The notes under the pieces: model-generated
The model's input: only the letters and a program-made list of their open reading frames with translations
Databases searched by the model: none
Told to the model about the DNA's origin: nothing
Part shown: piece after piece, positions 33,798 through 41,931 of the stretch
How the letters are laid out: each line of letters starts with the position of its first letter
How positions within the stretch are numbered: the stretch's first letter is position 1
Assembly: GCF_017312725.1 (NCBI RefSeq)
Contig: NZ_BOPO01000128.1
Location: 157,642 to 221,641 of the forward strand
DNA from: Actinocatenispora comari
Lineage (GTDB): Bacteria; Actinomycetota; Actinomycetes; Mycobacteriales; Micromonosporaceae
Direction: 5' to 3'
Length of the DNA: 64,000 nt
Made by a program: the position numbers and the translations under genes

Positions 33798-34066
33798 CCG
33801 TACCTCCCACCGCTCGACAACGCTGTCGAGCAGACCCTACCGGCGCCCTTCGACCCCACCGCTGGCATCACCGGGCCGACCGGTGGCACCGCATCGGGAG
33901 CGTCGGGGTGTTGCGACCGTCGCGCGGCCGACGTCAGGTGCACGGCGTTCAGCCCCGAGCTCGACGACTACCGGGACGCGCGGCCGAAGGGCAGGGTCTT
34001 CCTGCACGTCACCGTCGACAATCCCCGGTGACGCGGCCCGTCGCCGTCGCACCGTCGCGCGGTCGG

Positions 34067-35626
34067 TCAGCCGCCGCTGAAGCCGTGCAGGAGGTAGACG
34101 ACCGTCCACAGCGCGGTGGCGAGGATGCCGATGGAACTGGCCATGCCGAGCCGGTTGTCCGGGCTGATCCGCTGCCGGCGGGCGGCCACGGTACCGATGC
34201 CGACCAGGATCAGCGCGATCACCGAGGCGCCCGGTACCAGCAGGCCGGTGATGGCGAGCGCGCAGGACCAGCCGCCGAGCGGGGTGCGCTGCTCCCGGCC
34301 GTACCGGCTGGCCACCGGGATGCCGAGCGCGACCAGCCGCTGCCGGGCGAGCAGGATCTCCCGGACGCACCGTTCCAGCGCCGGTGTCCGCGGGTTGGGG
34401 TTGCGCGCCGCCTCCCAGTACGACGGGTAGCCGCTGCGGCTGATCTCCACCGCGAGCCTCGCCTGGGCCCGCTGCAGCCTGCGTACGGTCCGGTCGGCGC
34501 GCAGGCCCGCCTTGGCCGCGGCGCGCTTGCGGGCGGCGCTCCGGCCGCGCGCGGTGACCAGTGCGTCCATCTCGTCCGGGTCGACCAGTACCGGTTCGAT
34601 GCCGTTCAGCCGGCCCAGGTAGTACCCGGCCTCGTGCCGGCGGGCGACCCGCAGCATCAGCAGTACCGCGACGAAGCCCGGGATGCCCTTGATCAGCAGG
34701 CCGGCGATCAGGCCACCGACGCCGATGCCGAACCCGTCCCGCAGCAGCGGCGAGTTCCAGACGAAGTGCAGCGTCCAGGCGCCCAGGTACGCGAGGACCG
34801 CGACGCCGACGCGGATCCGCAGCGGCCGGTCGGTACGGACGACCGCATAGCCGACGCCGGCCCCGACCAGCGCGGTGAACAGCGTGTGGCTCCACAACCC
34901 GCCCAGGAACCCCCGAACCAGGAACGTCGCCACGACCGGCATGACCGTGTCGCCGTCCCCGGCGAGTACCACCGAGTTGATCGAGTAGACGAAGTCCTCC
35001 ACGACCTGGAAGCCGAGGCCGACCAGCGCCCCGTAGACGAAACCGTCCACGACGCTGTTGACGTGCCGCTTGGCCAGCAGCACGATCGCGACCACGCCGA
35101 GCGCCTTCAGCGTCTCCTCGTTGGTCGGGCCGACGATGGCCGGCGCCCACCGGTCGGCGAAGCTCGGCGAGAACACCTTGGCGAGGATCTCCTGCGCCGC
35201 GGTGTTGCCGATGTTGGCCATCGCGGTCGCCACCAGGCCGCCCCAGCAGAACGCCGTGGCGAGCAGCACGAACGGTTCCCGTTCCAGCCAGTCGACCTCC
35301 CGCACGACCCAGATGAACGGCACCGCGTACGCGGCGAACAGCACGAACGCGATCGCGGAGGCACGCGGGTAGAGCCGGACCGCGTCGGCGAAGATCAGCC
35401 CGATCCGCCAGGCGCCGATCGCGACGAGCACCGCGACCATCCACACCGCGGGCATCCGCAGCTGTACCGCGGGGCCGGACGCGGCCGGCGGCGGCGCCAC
35501 CGGCGGCCGTTCGGCGATGCCGGCCCGGTGCCGGCCGTCATGGGACAGCGGGCGACGCGCACCGACCCGTTTGGTGATCTTGCGAGTCGGCTCGGCACCG
35601 TCCTCGGGTACCGCGCCGGACGTCAC
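34067..35626 (-). CDS. PrsW family intramembrane metalloprotease-like protein
   Basis: A 519-residue membrane protein. The core has the PrsW signature: IVGPTNEETLKALGVVAIVLLAKRHVNSVVDGFVYGALVGLGFQVVEDF, then the metal-ligand His in LGGLWSHTLFTALVGAGVGYA and AYLGAWTLHFVWN. PrsW is a Glu/His-type intramembrane protease that cuts anti-sigma factors in Bacillus. The first 50 residues are a hydrophilic Pro-rich tail and about 150 extra C-terminal residues form a basic helical region (ARGRSAARKRAAAKAGLRADRTVRRLQRAQ) plus two more helices, longer than usual. It overlaps the upstream gene by 4 bp. Confidence 0.85.
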   Translation of the reverse strand: MTSGAVPEDGAEPTRKITKRVGARRPLSHDGRHRAGIAERPPVAPPPAASGPAVQLRMPAVWMVAVLVAIGAWRIGLIFADAVRLYPRASAIAFVLFAAYAVPFIWVVREVDWLEREPFVLLATAFCWGGLVATAMANIGNTAAQEILAKVFSPSFADRWAPAIVGPTNEETLKALGVVAIVLLAKRHVNSVVDGFVYGALVGLGFQVVEDFVYSINSVVLAGDGDTVMPVVATFLVRGFLGGLWSHTLFTALVGAGVGYAVVRTDRPLRIRVGVAVLAYLGAWTLHFVWNSPLLRDGFGIGVGGLIAGLLIKGIPGFVAVLLMLRVARRHEAGYYLGRLNGIEPVLVDPDEMDALVTARGRSAARKRAAAKAGLRADRTVRRLQRAQARLAVEISRSGYPSYWEAARNPNPRTPALERCVREILLARQRLVALGIPVASRYGREQRTPLGGWSCALAITGLLVPGASVIALILVGIGTVAARRQRISPDNRLGMASSIGILATALWTVVYLLHGFSGG

Positions 35627-36171
35627 GACGCACCGAACCGCACGCTACGGATCATGGCGGTCAGGTCCGTACCCTCCTTGCGCAGGTCCGACCCGTCCCC
35701 GGCCATGCTGATCTCGACACCGACGCCGTGATGCCCGAACACCGCGTACGTCCCGTTCCGCCCGGGCGTGGAGTAGCTGCCGGCGAGCCCGGACACGCCG
35801 GTCACGGTCGACGTGGGGTGTTCCTGCTGCGAGGCCTGGTACCCGGGATTGCTCTGGATCTTGCGCCGCAGCTTCTCGCTCAGCCCGGGCAGGTCCCCGG
35901 CGTACCTGCTGGCCTCGACGACGACCCGGACGCTGCGCACCGAGAACACCAGCCGGTACAGCGAGGGTTGGGTCTTGGTGACGTCCAGGACGGCGTCGGC
36001 CGGCGCGGCGACGGACACGCCGAGGCCGACGTCGAGCCGCTCGCCGGCACGCAGCGAGCGCCCGGCGGGCAGCGCGTCGTCGATCGTGGGCAGGCCGATC
36101 GCGATGGCGGCGACGACAGCGAGTACGGCGAGGCTGCCGTACAGGTTCGGACGGAGCACGGCAATCCCCAC
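35623..36171 (-). CDS. Membrane-anchored protein of unknown function, coupled to the PrsW-like gene
   Basis: A 182-residue protein with an N-terminal membrane helix (LYGSLAVLAVVAAIAIGLP) and an extracytoplasmic beta-rich domain (GLGVSVAAPADAVLDVTKTQPSLYRLVFSVRSVRVVVEASRY). I recognise no family. The stop overlaps the GTG of the PrsW-like protease, so the two are coupled; it could be a substrate or accessory of the protease, which is inference. GTG 36171 has AGTGAG upstream; GTG 36159 is an alternative. Confidence 0.65.
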   Translation of the reverse strand: MGIAVLRPNLYGSLAVLAVVAAIAIGLPTIDDALPAGRSLRAGERLDVGLGVSVAAPADAVLDVTKTQPSLYRLVFSVRSVRVVVEASRYAGDLPGLSEKLRRKIQSNPGYQASQQEHPTSTVTGVSGLAGSYSTPGRNGTYAVFGHHGVGVEISMAGDGSDLRKEGTDLTAMIRSVRFGAS

Positions 36172-36408
36172 CTCACTCTGAGTCGGTGGTGACCAGCAGA
36201 AACGTAGCGTATAACGCCAAATGGTGCGGTCTCGAACCGCGCTCGGTGACGGTCTGGCTCCCCATCGCCCCACCTCCACCACCGCCGGCCGCGCCCGGCG
36301 GCACCTCTCATCGTCCGTCCCGCCGCCCTGTTGATCAAGGCGTACCGGCGGGCAACTCCCCCATCGTGTTCGGCGGTGTGTGTCACAGAACGCACGCACG
36401 GTAATCGT

Positions 36409-36427
36409 GACTCGGGAGTCGTAGCCT
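36409..36427 (+). promoter_or_regulatory. Leaderless promoter with dyad upstream of the nitroreductase gene
   Basis: The -10 box TAGCCT (36422-36427) lies 8 nt before the ATG at 36436. Immediately upstream is a perfect dyad GACTC-GG-GAGTC (36409-36420) that could be an operator. The 264-nt gap to 36171 otherwise shows nothing clear. Confidence 0.4.
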
Positions 36428-36435
36428 GCGATGTC

Positions 36436-37044
36436 ATGGAGTTCGCCGAAGTGGTCCGGCGTCGCCGGATGATCCGCAACTACGACCCCGACCGCCCGGT
36501 GCCCGCCGAGGTACGCGACCGGATCCTGCGGCACGCGCTGCGTGCGCCGTCCGCCGGGTTCTCCCAGGGCTGGGCGTTCCTGGTACTGGAGTCGGCCGAC
36601 GACCGGGCCCGCTTCTGGGCGGCGACCGCGCCGGACGACTCGACGCCGGACGCGCCCTCGCGGTGGCTGGCCCGGATGTCCACCGCGCCGCTGCTGGTGG
36701 TGCCGCTGTCGCACCGGGACGCCTACCTCGACCGGTACGCGGAGCCGGACAAGGGCTGGACCGACCGGGACGAGGCCCGCTGGCCGGTGCCGTACTGGCA
36801 CATCGACACCGGGTTCGCCGCCCTGCTGATGCTGCTCACCGCGGTCGACGAGGAACTCGGCGCGTGCTTCTTCGGCATCCCGCCGGAGCGCATCGACGCG
36901 TTCCGCGGCGCGTTCGGGGTGCCCGCCCCGTACCTGCCGATCGGTGCGCTCACCATCGGCTACCGGGCGCCCGACCCGCGCTCGCCGTCGCTGCGCCGCG
37001 GCCACCGCCCGTTCGACGACGTGGTCCACTTCGGCCGCTGGTGA
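36436..37044 (+). CDS. Nitroreductase family protein
   Basis: A 202-residue FMN-binding protein. It starts FAEVVRRRRMIRNYDPDRPVPAEVRDRIL, with the RRMIRNY phosphate-binding cluster, and continues HALRAPSAGFSQGWAFLVLE. The C-terminal half (GFAALLMLLTAVDEELGACFFGIP then LPIGALTIGYRAPD) is standard for the family. It should reduce nitro, quinone or flavin substrates with NAD(P)H. A C-terminal RRGHRPFDDVVHFGRW resembles the IodD/BluB-like subgroup but does not settle a role. Confidence 0.88.
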   Translation: MEFAEVVRRRRMIRNYDPDRPVPAEVRDRILRHALRAPSAGFSQGWAFLVLESADDRARFWAATAPDDSTPDAPSRWLARMSTAPLLVVPLSHRDAYLDRYAEPDKGWTDRDEARWPVPYWHIDTGFAALLMLLTAVDEELGACFFGIPPERIDAFRGAFGVPAPYLPIGALTIGYRAPDPRSPSLRRGHRPFDDVVHFGRW

Positions 37045-37076
37045 CCCCATCGGCCGCGTTCCCGCGGGGACGCGAA

Positions 37077-37108
37077 AGGACGCACCCGCCCGGTGGGGGG
37101 TGCGTCCT
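37077..37108. terminator. Bidirectional terminator between nitroreductase and bldC
   Basis: AGGACGCACCC (37077-37087) pairs perfectly with GGGTGCGTCCT (37098-37108), an 11-bp stem with a 10-nt loop, between convergent genes. Confidence 0.75.
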
Positions 37109-37211
37109 GATTGCGCCGTGACGCCTGTGCCGGATCCTCCTCGCCGCCGCTCGGGGGTGCGCGGTACAGGCCTCACCACCATCCGCCGCCGAGGCGACGG
37201 AACGGTCGTCC

Positions 37212-37421
37212 CTACTCGCCCTGTCGCTGCGTGGGGATCTGCCCCTGGAGCAGAGCCCGCACCTCGGACTCGCGGTAGCGCCGGTGGCCACCGAGCGTCC
37301 GGATGGCGCTCAGCTTGCCGGCCTTCGCCCACCGGGTCACGGTCTTCGGGTCGACCCGGAACATCGAGGCCACTTCGGCCGGGGTGAGCAGCGGCTCGGA
37401 TTCGTGCGTACGCGATGCCAT
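37212..37421 (-). CDS. bldC: Developmental transcriptional regulator BldC
   Basis: A 69-residue MerR-like winged HTH without an effector domain: LLTPAEVASMFRVDPKTVTRWAKAGKLSAIRTLGGHRRYRESEVRALLQG. This is nearly the complete BldC sequence known from Streptomyces, where it controls the timing of differentiation by binding head-to-tail on direct repeats. AGGAGGA lies upstream of the ATG. It is followed (in gene order) by a conserved hypothetical gene and vdh, as in Streptomyces. BldC is widespread in actinobacteria, so it does not prove a sporulating host. Confidence 0.95.
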   Translation of the reverse strand: MASRTHESEPLLTPAEVASMFRVDPKTVTRWAKAGKLSAIRTLGGHRRYRESEVRALLQGQIPTQRQGE

Positions 37422-37585
37422 CGGTTATTCCTCCTGATTACTCTCAGCCATCGACCGGGGTCCCGCCGGCCGACGCTCTTCCATGGTCCGTCCTGTCCGC
37501 GATGTCCGACATGGGCCGAACGGATGAACTGGGCTGGACAACAGGAGGAACTAAGTCCGATCTATCCCCATTAACTGGCGTGCGG

Positions 37586-38455
37586 TCAGTTGCGGCGTTC
37601 CCGTAGCTGCACCTTCCGCCACCGTTCCAGCAGGTCGGAGTAGAGCTCGCCGGCCGCGTCCGTGTCGCCGCGGGCCAGCGCGGCCAGAGTGTCCGCCACC
37701 ACCCGGGGCGAGTCGTCGTCCAGCAACTCACGATCACCCATCAGGTAGACGAGGCCGCCGTAGTCCAGCTCGACTACCGAGCGTGGATGGAACTTCTCCA
37801 ACCAGCGCGCGTCGTTCTCCACCGCCAGCGTCATCGGCGCGTGCTCGCCGACGGTCCGCCGCATCACCGCGAGCGCCCGGTGCGCCCGCCGCCGGGCCCG
37901 CGCCATCGACGTCCGGTACCGGACGTGCCGCTCGGTCGGGGCCAGCCCGGCACGGCGCTCGTCGTACTCCACGAAGGCGAACCAGCGGGCCGGGACCACC
38001 CAGCCGGACACCAGCTCGTGCAGCAGCTGGTCGTGCTCGGTCAGGGCGCCGCCGCCGGTACGCAGGTCGCCCAGCGGGTCGGCGGCGGTGCGCCAGTCGG
38101 CCACCACCCGCTCCGCCACCGCGGTCAACGCCGGCGGTACGAACGCGTCCGCGAGCGCCGCGGGCACCCCGCGCCGGGCCGACAGCACCCCCTGCGCCAC
38201 CTGGACCCGCAGGTCCCACGGGCAGACCAGGGTCACCTCGCCGTCGGTCACCGAGTACGCCTCGTCGGGCAGCTCGGGCAGCTTGGTCCAGCCGGCGCCC
38301 AGCGCCTCCAGCACCGTGCGACGCTGCCGCGCCGGGCCGAGCGCCTGCGGTACGGCACGATTGGCCGCCAGGTAGCGCCGCCAGTGCTGCTGGCGGGCAC
38401 GCTCGAACGCGATCAGCGGTTCGTAGACGCGAAGGTACGACGCGAAGGGCGGCAC
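37586..38455 (-). CDS. Conserved actinobacterial hypothetical protein between bldC and vdh
   Basis: A 289-residue soluble protein with no domain I recognise. It begins VPPFASYLRVYEPLIAFERARQQHWRRYLAA and contains LVCPWDLRVQVAQGVLSARRGVPAALADAFVPP and TMARARRRAHRALAVMRRTVGEHAPMTLAVENDARWLEKFHPRSVVELDYGGLVYL. From memory, a protein of similar kind occupies the same position in Streptomyces, which argues it is a real, conserved gene. GTG 38455 is chosen; upstream frame is arginine-poor filler without a ribosome site. Confidence 0.75.
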   Translation of the reverse strand: MPPFASYLRVYEPLIAFERARQQHWRRYLAANRAVPQALGPARQRRTVLEALGAGWTKLPELPDEAYSVTDGEVTLVCPWDLRVQVAQGVLSARRGVPAALADAFVPPALTAVAERVVADWRTAADPLGDLRTGGGALTEHDQLLHELVSGWVVPARWFAFVEYDERRAGLAPTERHVRYRTSMARARRRAHRALAVMRRTVGEHAPMTLAVENDARWLEKFHPRSVVELDYGGLVYLMGDRELLDDDSPRVVADTLAALARGDTDAAGELYSDLLERWRKVQLRERRN

Positions 38456-38640
38456 GGCGCCGATCGTGCCACGTCCGGGCGCGCCGCCGCCGACGCGGTG
38501 TCCGCGAGTTGGGATGCACCGCACCTGTCGCCCCGTACCGGGCGAGCGCGCGCACTACGCTCAGTTGTACCGGCAGACCCGCCGGCGGCGTGCCGCCACC
38601 CCACAAGGACGCGGCCGAGGACAAGTAGGAGTGACGAAAG

Positions 38641-39714
38641 ATGGGCGTATTCACCGCCGACACCGGTCATGAACAGGTCGTCTTCTGCCAGGACAAACCG
38701 TCCGGGCTGAAGGCGATCATCGCGATCTACTCCACCGCCCTCGGCCCGTCCCTCGGCGGCACCCGCTTCTTCCCGTACCAGAACGAGGACGACGCGATCC
38801 ACGACGCGCTCGAACTGTCCCGTGGCATGGCGTACAAGAACGCGCTGGCCGGGCTGGACCTCGGCGGCGGCAAGGCGGTGATCTGGGGCGACCCGAACGC
38901 GATCAAGTCCGAGGCGCTGCTGCGCGCGTACGGCCGGTTCGTCGAGTCGCTGGCGGGTCGCTACATCACCGCCTGCGACGTCGGCACCTACGTCGCCGAC
39001 ATGGACATCGTGGCCAAGGAGACCCGGTACGTGACCGGGCGGTCGGTCGAGCACGGCGGCGCCGGCGACTCGTCCATCCTCACCGCGTACGGGGTGTTCC
39101 AGGGCATGCGCGCGGCGGCCGAGCACGCCTGGGGCCAGCCGACGCTGGGTGGCCGCAAGGTCGGCGTGGCCGGCGTCGGCAAGGTCGGCCGGTACCTGCT
39201 CCAGCACCTCACCGAGGACGGCGCGAACGTCGTCGTCACCGACCCGAACGAGGCCGCGATCGCCTGGGTACGCAGCACGTACCCGCAGGTCGACGTCGTC
39301 GCGGACGTGAAAGCGCTGCTCGCCGCCGACATCGACGTGTACGCGCCCTGCGCCATGGGCGGCGCGCTGAACGACGAGACGGTCGGTGCGCTCGGCGCCA
39401 AGATCGTCTGCGGCGCGGCCAACAACCAGCTCGCCCACCCGGGGGTGGAGAAGGTGCTCGCCGACCGCGGCGTGCTCTACGCGCCCGACTACGTGGTGAA
39501 CGCCGGCGGTGTGATCCAGGTCGCGGACGAGATCGACGGCTTCAACTTCGACCGGGCCAAGTCGCGGGCCAGCAGGATCTTCGACACCACCAAGGAGATC
39601 CTGGCGCTGTCGGACACCGACGGGGTGCCGCCGGCGGTCGCCGCGGATCGGCTCGCCGAGCGCCGGATGGCCGAGTGCGGCCGGCTGCGTGGCATTCTGT
39701 TGCCCGGCCACTGA
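38641..39714 (+). CDS. vdh: Valine (Leu/Glu/Phe/Val family) dehydrogenase
   Basis: A 357-residue NAD+-dependent oxidative deaminase. Catalytic lysines are visible in [20 protein letters not shown] (Lys66 and Lys78), and the NAD-binding fold is [38 protein letters not shown] and [10 protein letters not shown] are further family signatures. Valine dehydrogenase makes 2-oxoisovalerate from valine, feeding branched-chain fatty acids and polyketide starters. Valine rather than leucine preference is assigned from the conserved position beside bldC. A possible -10 box TACGCT lies at 38556-38561, and AGGAG precedes the ATG. Confidence 0.92.
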   Translation: MGVFTADTGHEQVVFCQDKPSGLKAIIAIYSTALGPSLGGTRFFPYQNEDDAIHDALELSRGMAYKNALAGLDLGGGKAVIWGDPNAIKSEALLRAYGRFVESLAGRYITACDVGTYVADMDIVAKETRYVTGRSVEHGGAGDSSILTAYGVFQGMRAAAEHAWGQPTLGGRKVGVAGVGKVGRYLLQHLTEDGANVVVTDPNEAAIAWVRSTYPQVDVVADVKALLAADIDVYAPCAMGGALNDETVGALGAKIVCGAANNQLAHPGVEKVLADRGVLYAPDYVVNAGGVIQVADEIDGFNFDRAKSRASRIFDTTKEILALSDTDGVPPAVAADRLAERRMAECGRLRGILLPGH

Positions 39715-39802
39715 CCAGCAACCGTACGGCCGGCTCCCAGCGGGGGCCGGTCCGCGACGCCGGTCGGTAGCGGCCGGTGACCGTTCGTACCCATTACTCC
39801 GA

Positions 39803-39832
39803 CGGCCCCGGCGCACCATCGTGCCGGGGCCG
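39803..39832 (+). terminator. Hairpin terminator after vdh
   Basis: CGGCCCCGGC (39803-39812) pairs with GCCGGGGCCG (39823-39832); the stem is 10 bp with a loop of 10 nt. It lies 90 nt beyond the vdh stop. Confidence 0.7.
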
Positions 39833-39980
39833 CTGTGTGGTCTGCCACCGATGGCTCACTCAAGGGTGGGGCGAGGTGCCGAATCCCGGACCGGCGCTGT
39901 ACCGTATTAGCCACGAGAGATGCCTAAGTCACCGGGGTCGCCTCCGGCACCCCGTCATTACCGCGTGAGGGGGTCGAGCC

Positions 39981-40187
39981 ATGGGGCGCGGCCGAGCTAA
40001 GGCCAAGCAGACAAAGGTGGCCCGGCAGCTGAAGTACCACACCCCTGATACCGACCTCGGGGCGCTTGAGCGCGAACTGGGGAGCGGTCCTTCCAACGGG
40101 GACGATCTCAACAGCGTGGACGAATACGGCGACTCGTACGACTCGTACGAGGAGGAGTCGGGGCAGCGCGCCGCCAACGGCCGCTGA
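39981..40187 (+). CDS. DUF3073 family protein
   Basis: A 68-residue protein with the conserved basic N-terminus MGRGRAKAKQTKVARQLKYHTPDTDLGALERELG and an acidic C-terminus (DEYGDSYDSYEEE). This is DUF3073, an actinobacterial family of unknown function. The basic half followed by an acidic, likely disordered half suggests nucleic-acid or ribosome binding, but that is inference. GAGGGGG lies upstream of the ATG. In Streptomyces the gene is, as I recall, next to purM; here about 3.3 kb of other DNA separates them. Confidence 0.9.
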   Translation: MGRGRAKAKQTKVARQLKYHTPDTDLGALERELGSGPSNGDDLNSVDEYGDSYDSYEEESGQRAANGR

Positions 40188-40359
40188 TCGCCTCGCCTTT
40201 CGTCCGCACCGACACGGGCCGGTCCTCCGGCCACCTCGCCGGTCCGCACGCATTCCGTGCGGACCGACCGCGTGCCAGCAGCACGGTTCCGACGCGGCAG
40301 CCACCGCGCTCCACCGTGCCCTGGCACCATCCGTCGGGGATGTGAGATCGACAGCACGG

Positions 40360-40401
40360 AACGGGCCACCCGGTCGACGAGGACCGGGTGGCCCGTTTGC
40401 T
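40360..40401 (+). terminator. Intrinsic terminator after DUF3073
   Basis: AACGGGCCACCCGGT (40360-40374) pairs perfectly with ACCGGGTGGCCCGTT (40383-40397), a 15-bp stem with an 8-nt loop, followed by TTGC on the plus strand. It is one of the strongest hairpins in the window. Confidence 0.85.
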
Positions 40402-40438
40402 TGCCGCCGGACACGCCGCGGCGCGCCCGCACCGCCAG

Positions 40439-41386
40439 TCAGGCGGTCGCGGTGTGCTCGCCCGAACCCGACGCCGCCGGCGGGACCTCGATCGGCCGGG
40501 TCAGCGCGCCGGCCACCGTCCGGGCCCGCGGCGCGGCGACCGCACGCAACCCGCTCAGCCGGTGCAGCAGCGACTGCTGCCGCTCCGCGACACCCGGCCC
40601 GACGCCGAACTTCGCGATCGCCTTGCGGACCAGGTTCATCCCGCCGAGGCCGGGCAGCTCGTCCATCTTGCGGTCGATCCGCTCGATGTGCTTCGCCCCC
40701 TCCGGCCCGCCCATCAGGTAGTTCAGCACGAACGCGGTCTCCCGCTTCGGTTCGATGGTCGAACCGACCGGGCCCCAGAACGCCTTCATCGCGAACCGGG
40801 TCAGCTTGCGCGCCTTGGCGGACCGCTCCAGCCGGTCCTTCGCCTGCGAGGCGTAGAAGGCCAGGTGCCGGGTTTCCTGCTTCTGCACCCGCTTGAGCAG
40901 CTTGGTCAGCTCCGGGTGGTCCTCCCGCTGCATCATCCGCGCGTACGCGGAGTGCGCCGACCACTCGTTGATCGCGCCCCAGGACATGTGCACGGCGACA
41001 AAATCCTCCCCGATGATGTTCGCCGCGAGCGCCTGGTTGATCGGTGCCAGCCGGTCCTTGATGCCCTGCGCGAGCCGCACCTCACGGATGTGCGCGTAGT
41101 CGGCCAGCATGCCGTGCACCCGCAGCACCTCGTCGAGCGCCTCGCCGTGCCAGAACTCCTCGTACGCCCAGTGGGTGAGGAACGCGGTCACCTCCGGGTC
41201 CTTGTGCGAGGGGGTGACGAGCAGGTCACGCAGGTAACAGATCGTATGGCTCTCTACGTCGGACATGTAACGCAGAGTGCGCAGTGCCGCCGGGGTGAGC
41301 GGCCGCTCCCGGAACGAGTCATAGTCGATGTCCTCGAACTTGACCCGCACCGAGTTGTTCTTGTAATTGCTGATGTCGAAGGCCAC
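40439..41386 (-). CDS. Ferritin-like diiron protein (acyl-ACP desaturase/rubrerythrin-like fold)
   Basis: A 315-residue helical protein carrying six likely diiron ligands in the ferritin/desaturase order: Glu45 (SDVESHTICYL), Glu77-x-x-His80 (AYEEFWHGEAL), Glu141 (INEWSAHSAYA) and Glu171-x-x-His174 (KQETRHLAFYA). The Trp-rich second helix recalls acyl-ACP desaturases (FA_desaturase_2), which use O2 and iron to introduce double bonds. It lacks other desaturase motifs I can name, so it may be an oxygenase of unknown substrate. GTG start. It diverges from the RiPP precursor gene and may or may not belong to that locus. The C-terminal 40 residues are low complexity. Confidence 0.75.
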   Translation of the reverse strand: MAFDISNYKNNSVRVKFEDIDYDSFRERPLTPAALRTLRYMSDVESHTICYLRDLLVTPSHKDPEVTAFLTHWAYEEFWHGEALDEVLRVHGMLADYAHIREVRLAQGIKDRLAPINQALAANIIGEDFVAVHMSWGAINEWSAHSAYARMMQREDHPELTKLLKRVQKQETRHLAFYASQAKDRLERSAKARKLTRFAMKAFWGPVGSTIEPKRETAFVLNYLMGGPEGAKHIERIDRKMDELPGLGGMNLVRKAIAKFGVGPGVAERQQSLLHRLSGLRAVAAPRARTVAGALTRPIEVPPAASGSGEHTATA

Positions 41387-41667
41387 GTAGGTATTCGTAT
41401 CCTGTACCGGCGCGGATCGCTAGCGGCGGAGCGTGCCGAATCTCCCCGATGGCCGGCAAACCGACCGTGAGATTGGCCAAGTCACGAACGGCACCGCTGC
41501 GCAGCGTGAGCGGTACGACCGAGGCGGTTTACGCCCGGCTTGCCGGCGAGAGACACTGGCGGGCGGATTGTTCGTCCGGCACCGCGGAACCGTCTGTGAC
41601 CACGCCGGAAGACCGCAGGGCACCACCGCATCCGCGACGGTGGCACACAGTGAGCAAGGGGTCTGGT

Positions 41668-41931
41668 ATGGACAGCAGGGCAGTCACCGAAGACGATCGG
41701 ACCACCCGGGGCGCGGCCGGCACGCCGTTCGGCCTCCGCTTCGCCCGGACGCCGCGCGCTGGCGTCGAGCTCGACCTCGACCACGTCCGCTACGACGAAC
41801 GCAGCCAGCGCTCCCTCGCCGCCGACGGCGACCGCTGGCTGCCGCTGATCGACCACCGGCTCGCCCAGACCCTGCAGACCAGCGGCGAGAGTCCCCGCGA
41901 GGACGAGATCTTCGACAAGTCGTTCACATGA
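41668..41931 (+). CDS. tgmA: Putative ATP-grasp-modified RiPP precursor (graspetide-type leader/core peptide)
   Basis: An 87-residue peptide directly upstream of, and overlapping by 4 bp, an ATP-grasp ligase gene. The leader has the hallmark TPFGLRFARTP at residues 19-29. The C-terminal 20 residues mix hydroxyl (Thr68, Thr71, Ser72, Ser75, Ser85, Thr87) and acidic side chains (Glu74, Glu78, Asp79, Glu80, Asp83), the raw material for ester cross-links made by graspetide ligases. The ATG at 41668 has AAGGGG 7 nt upstream. The core boundary and cross-links are inferred. I recall the family as TIGR04186-like. No export or protease gene is adjacent. Confidence 0.8.
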   Translation: MDSRAVTEDDRTTRGAAGTPFGLRFARTPRAGVELDLDHVRYDERSQRSLAADGDRWLPLIDHRLAQTLQTSGESPREDEIFDKSFT

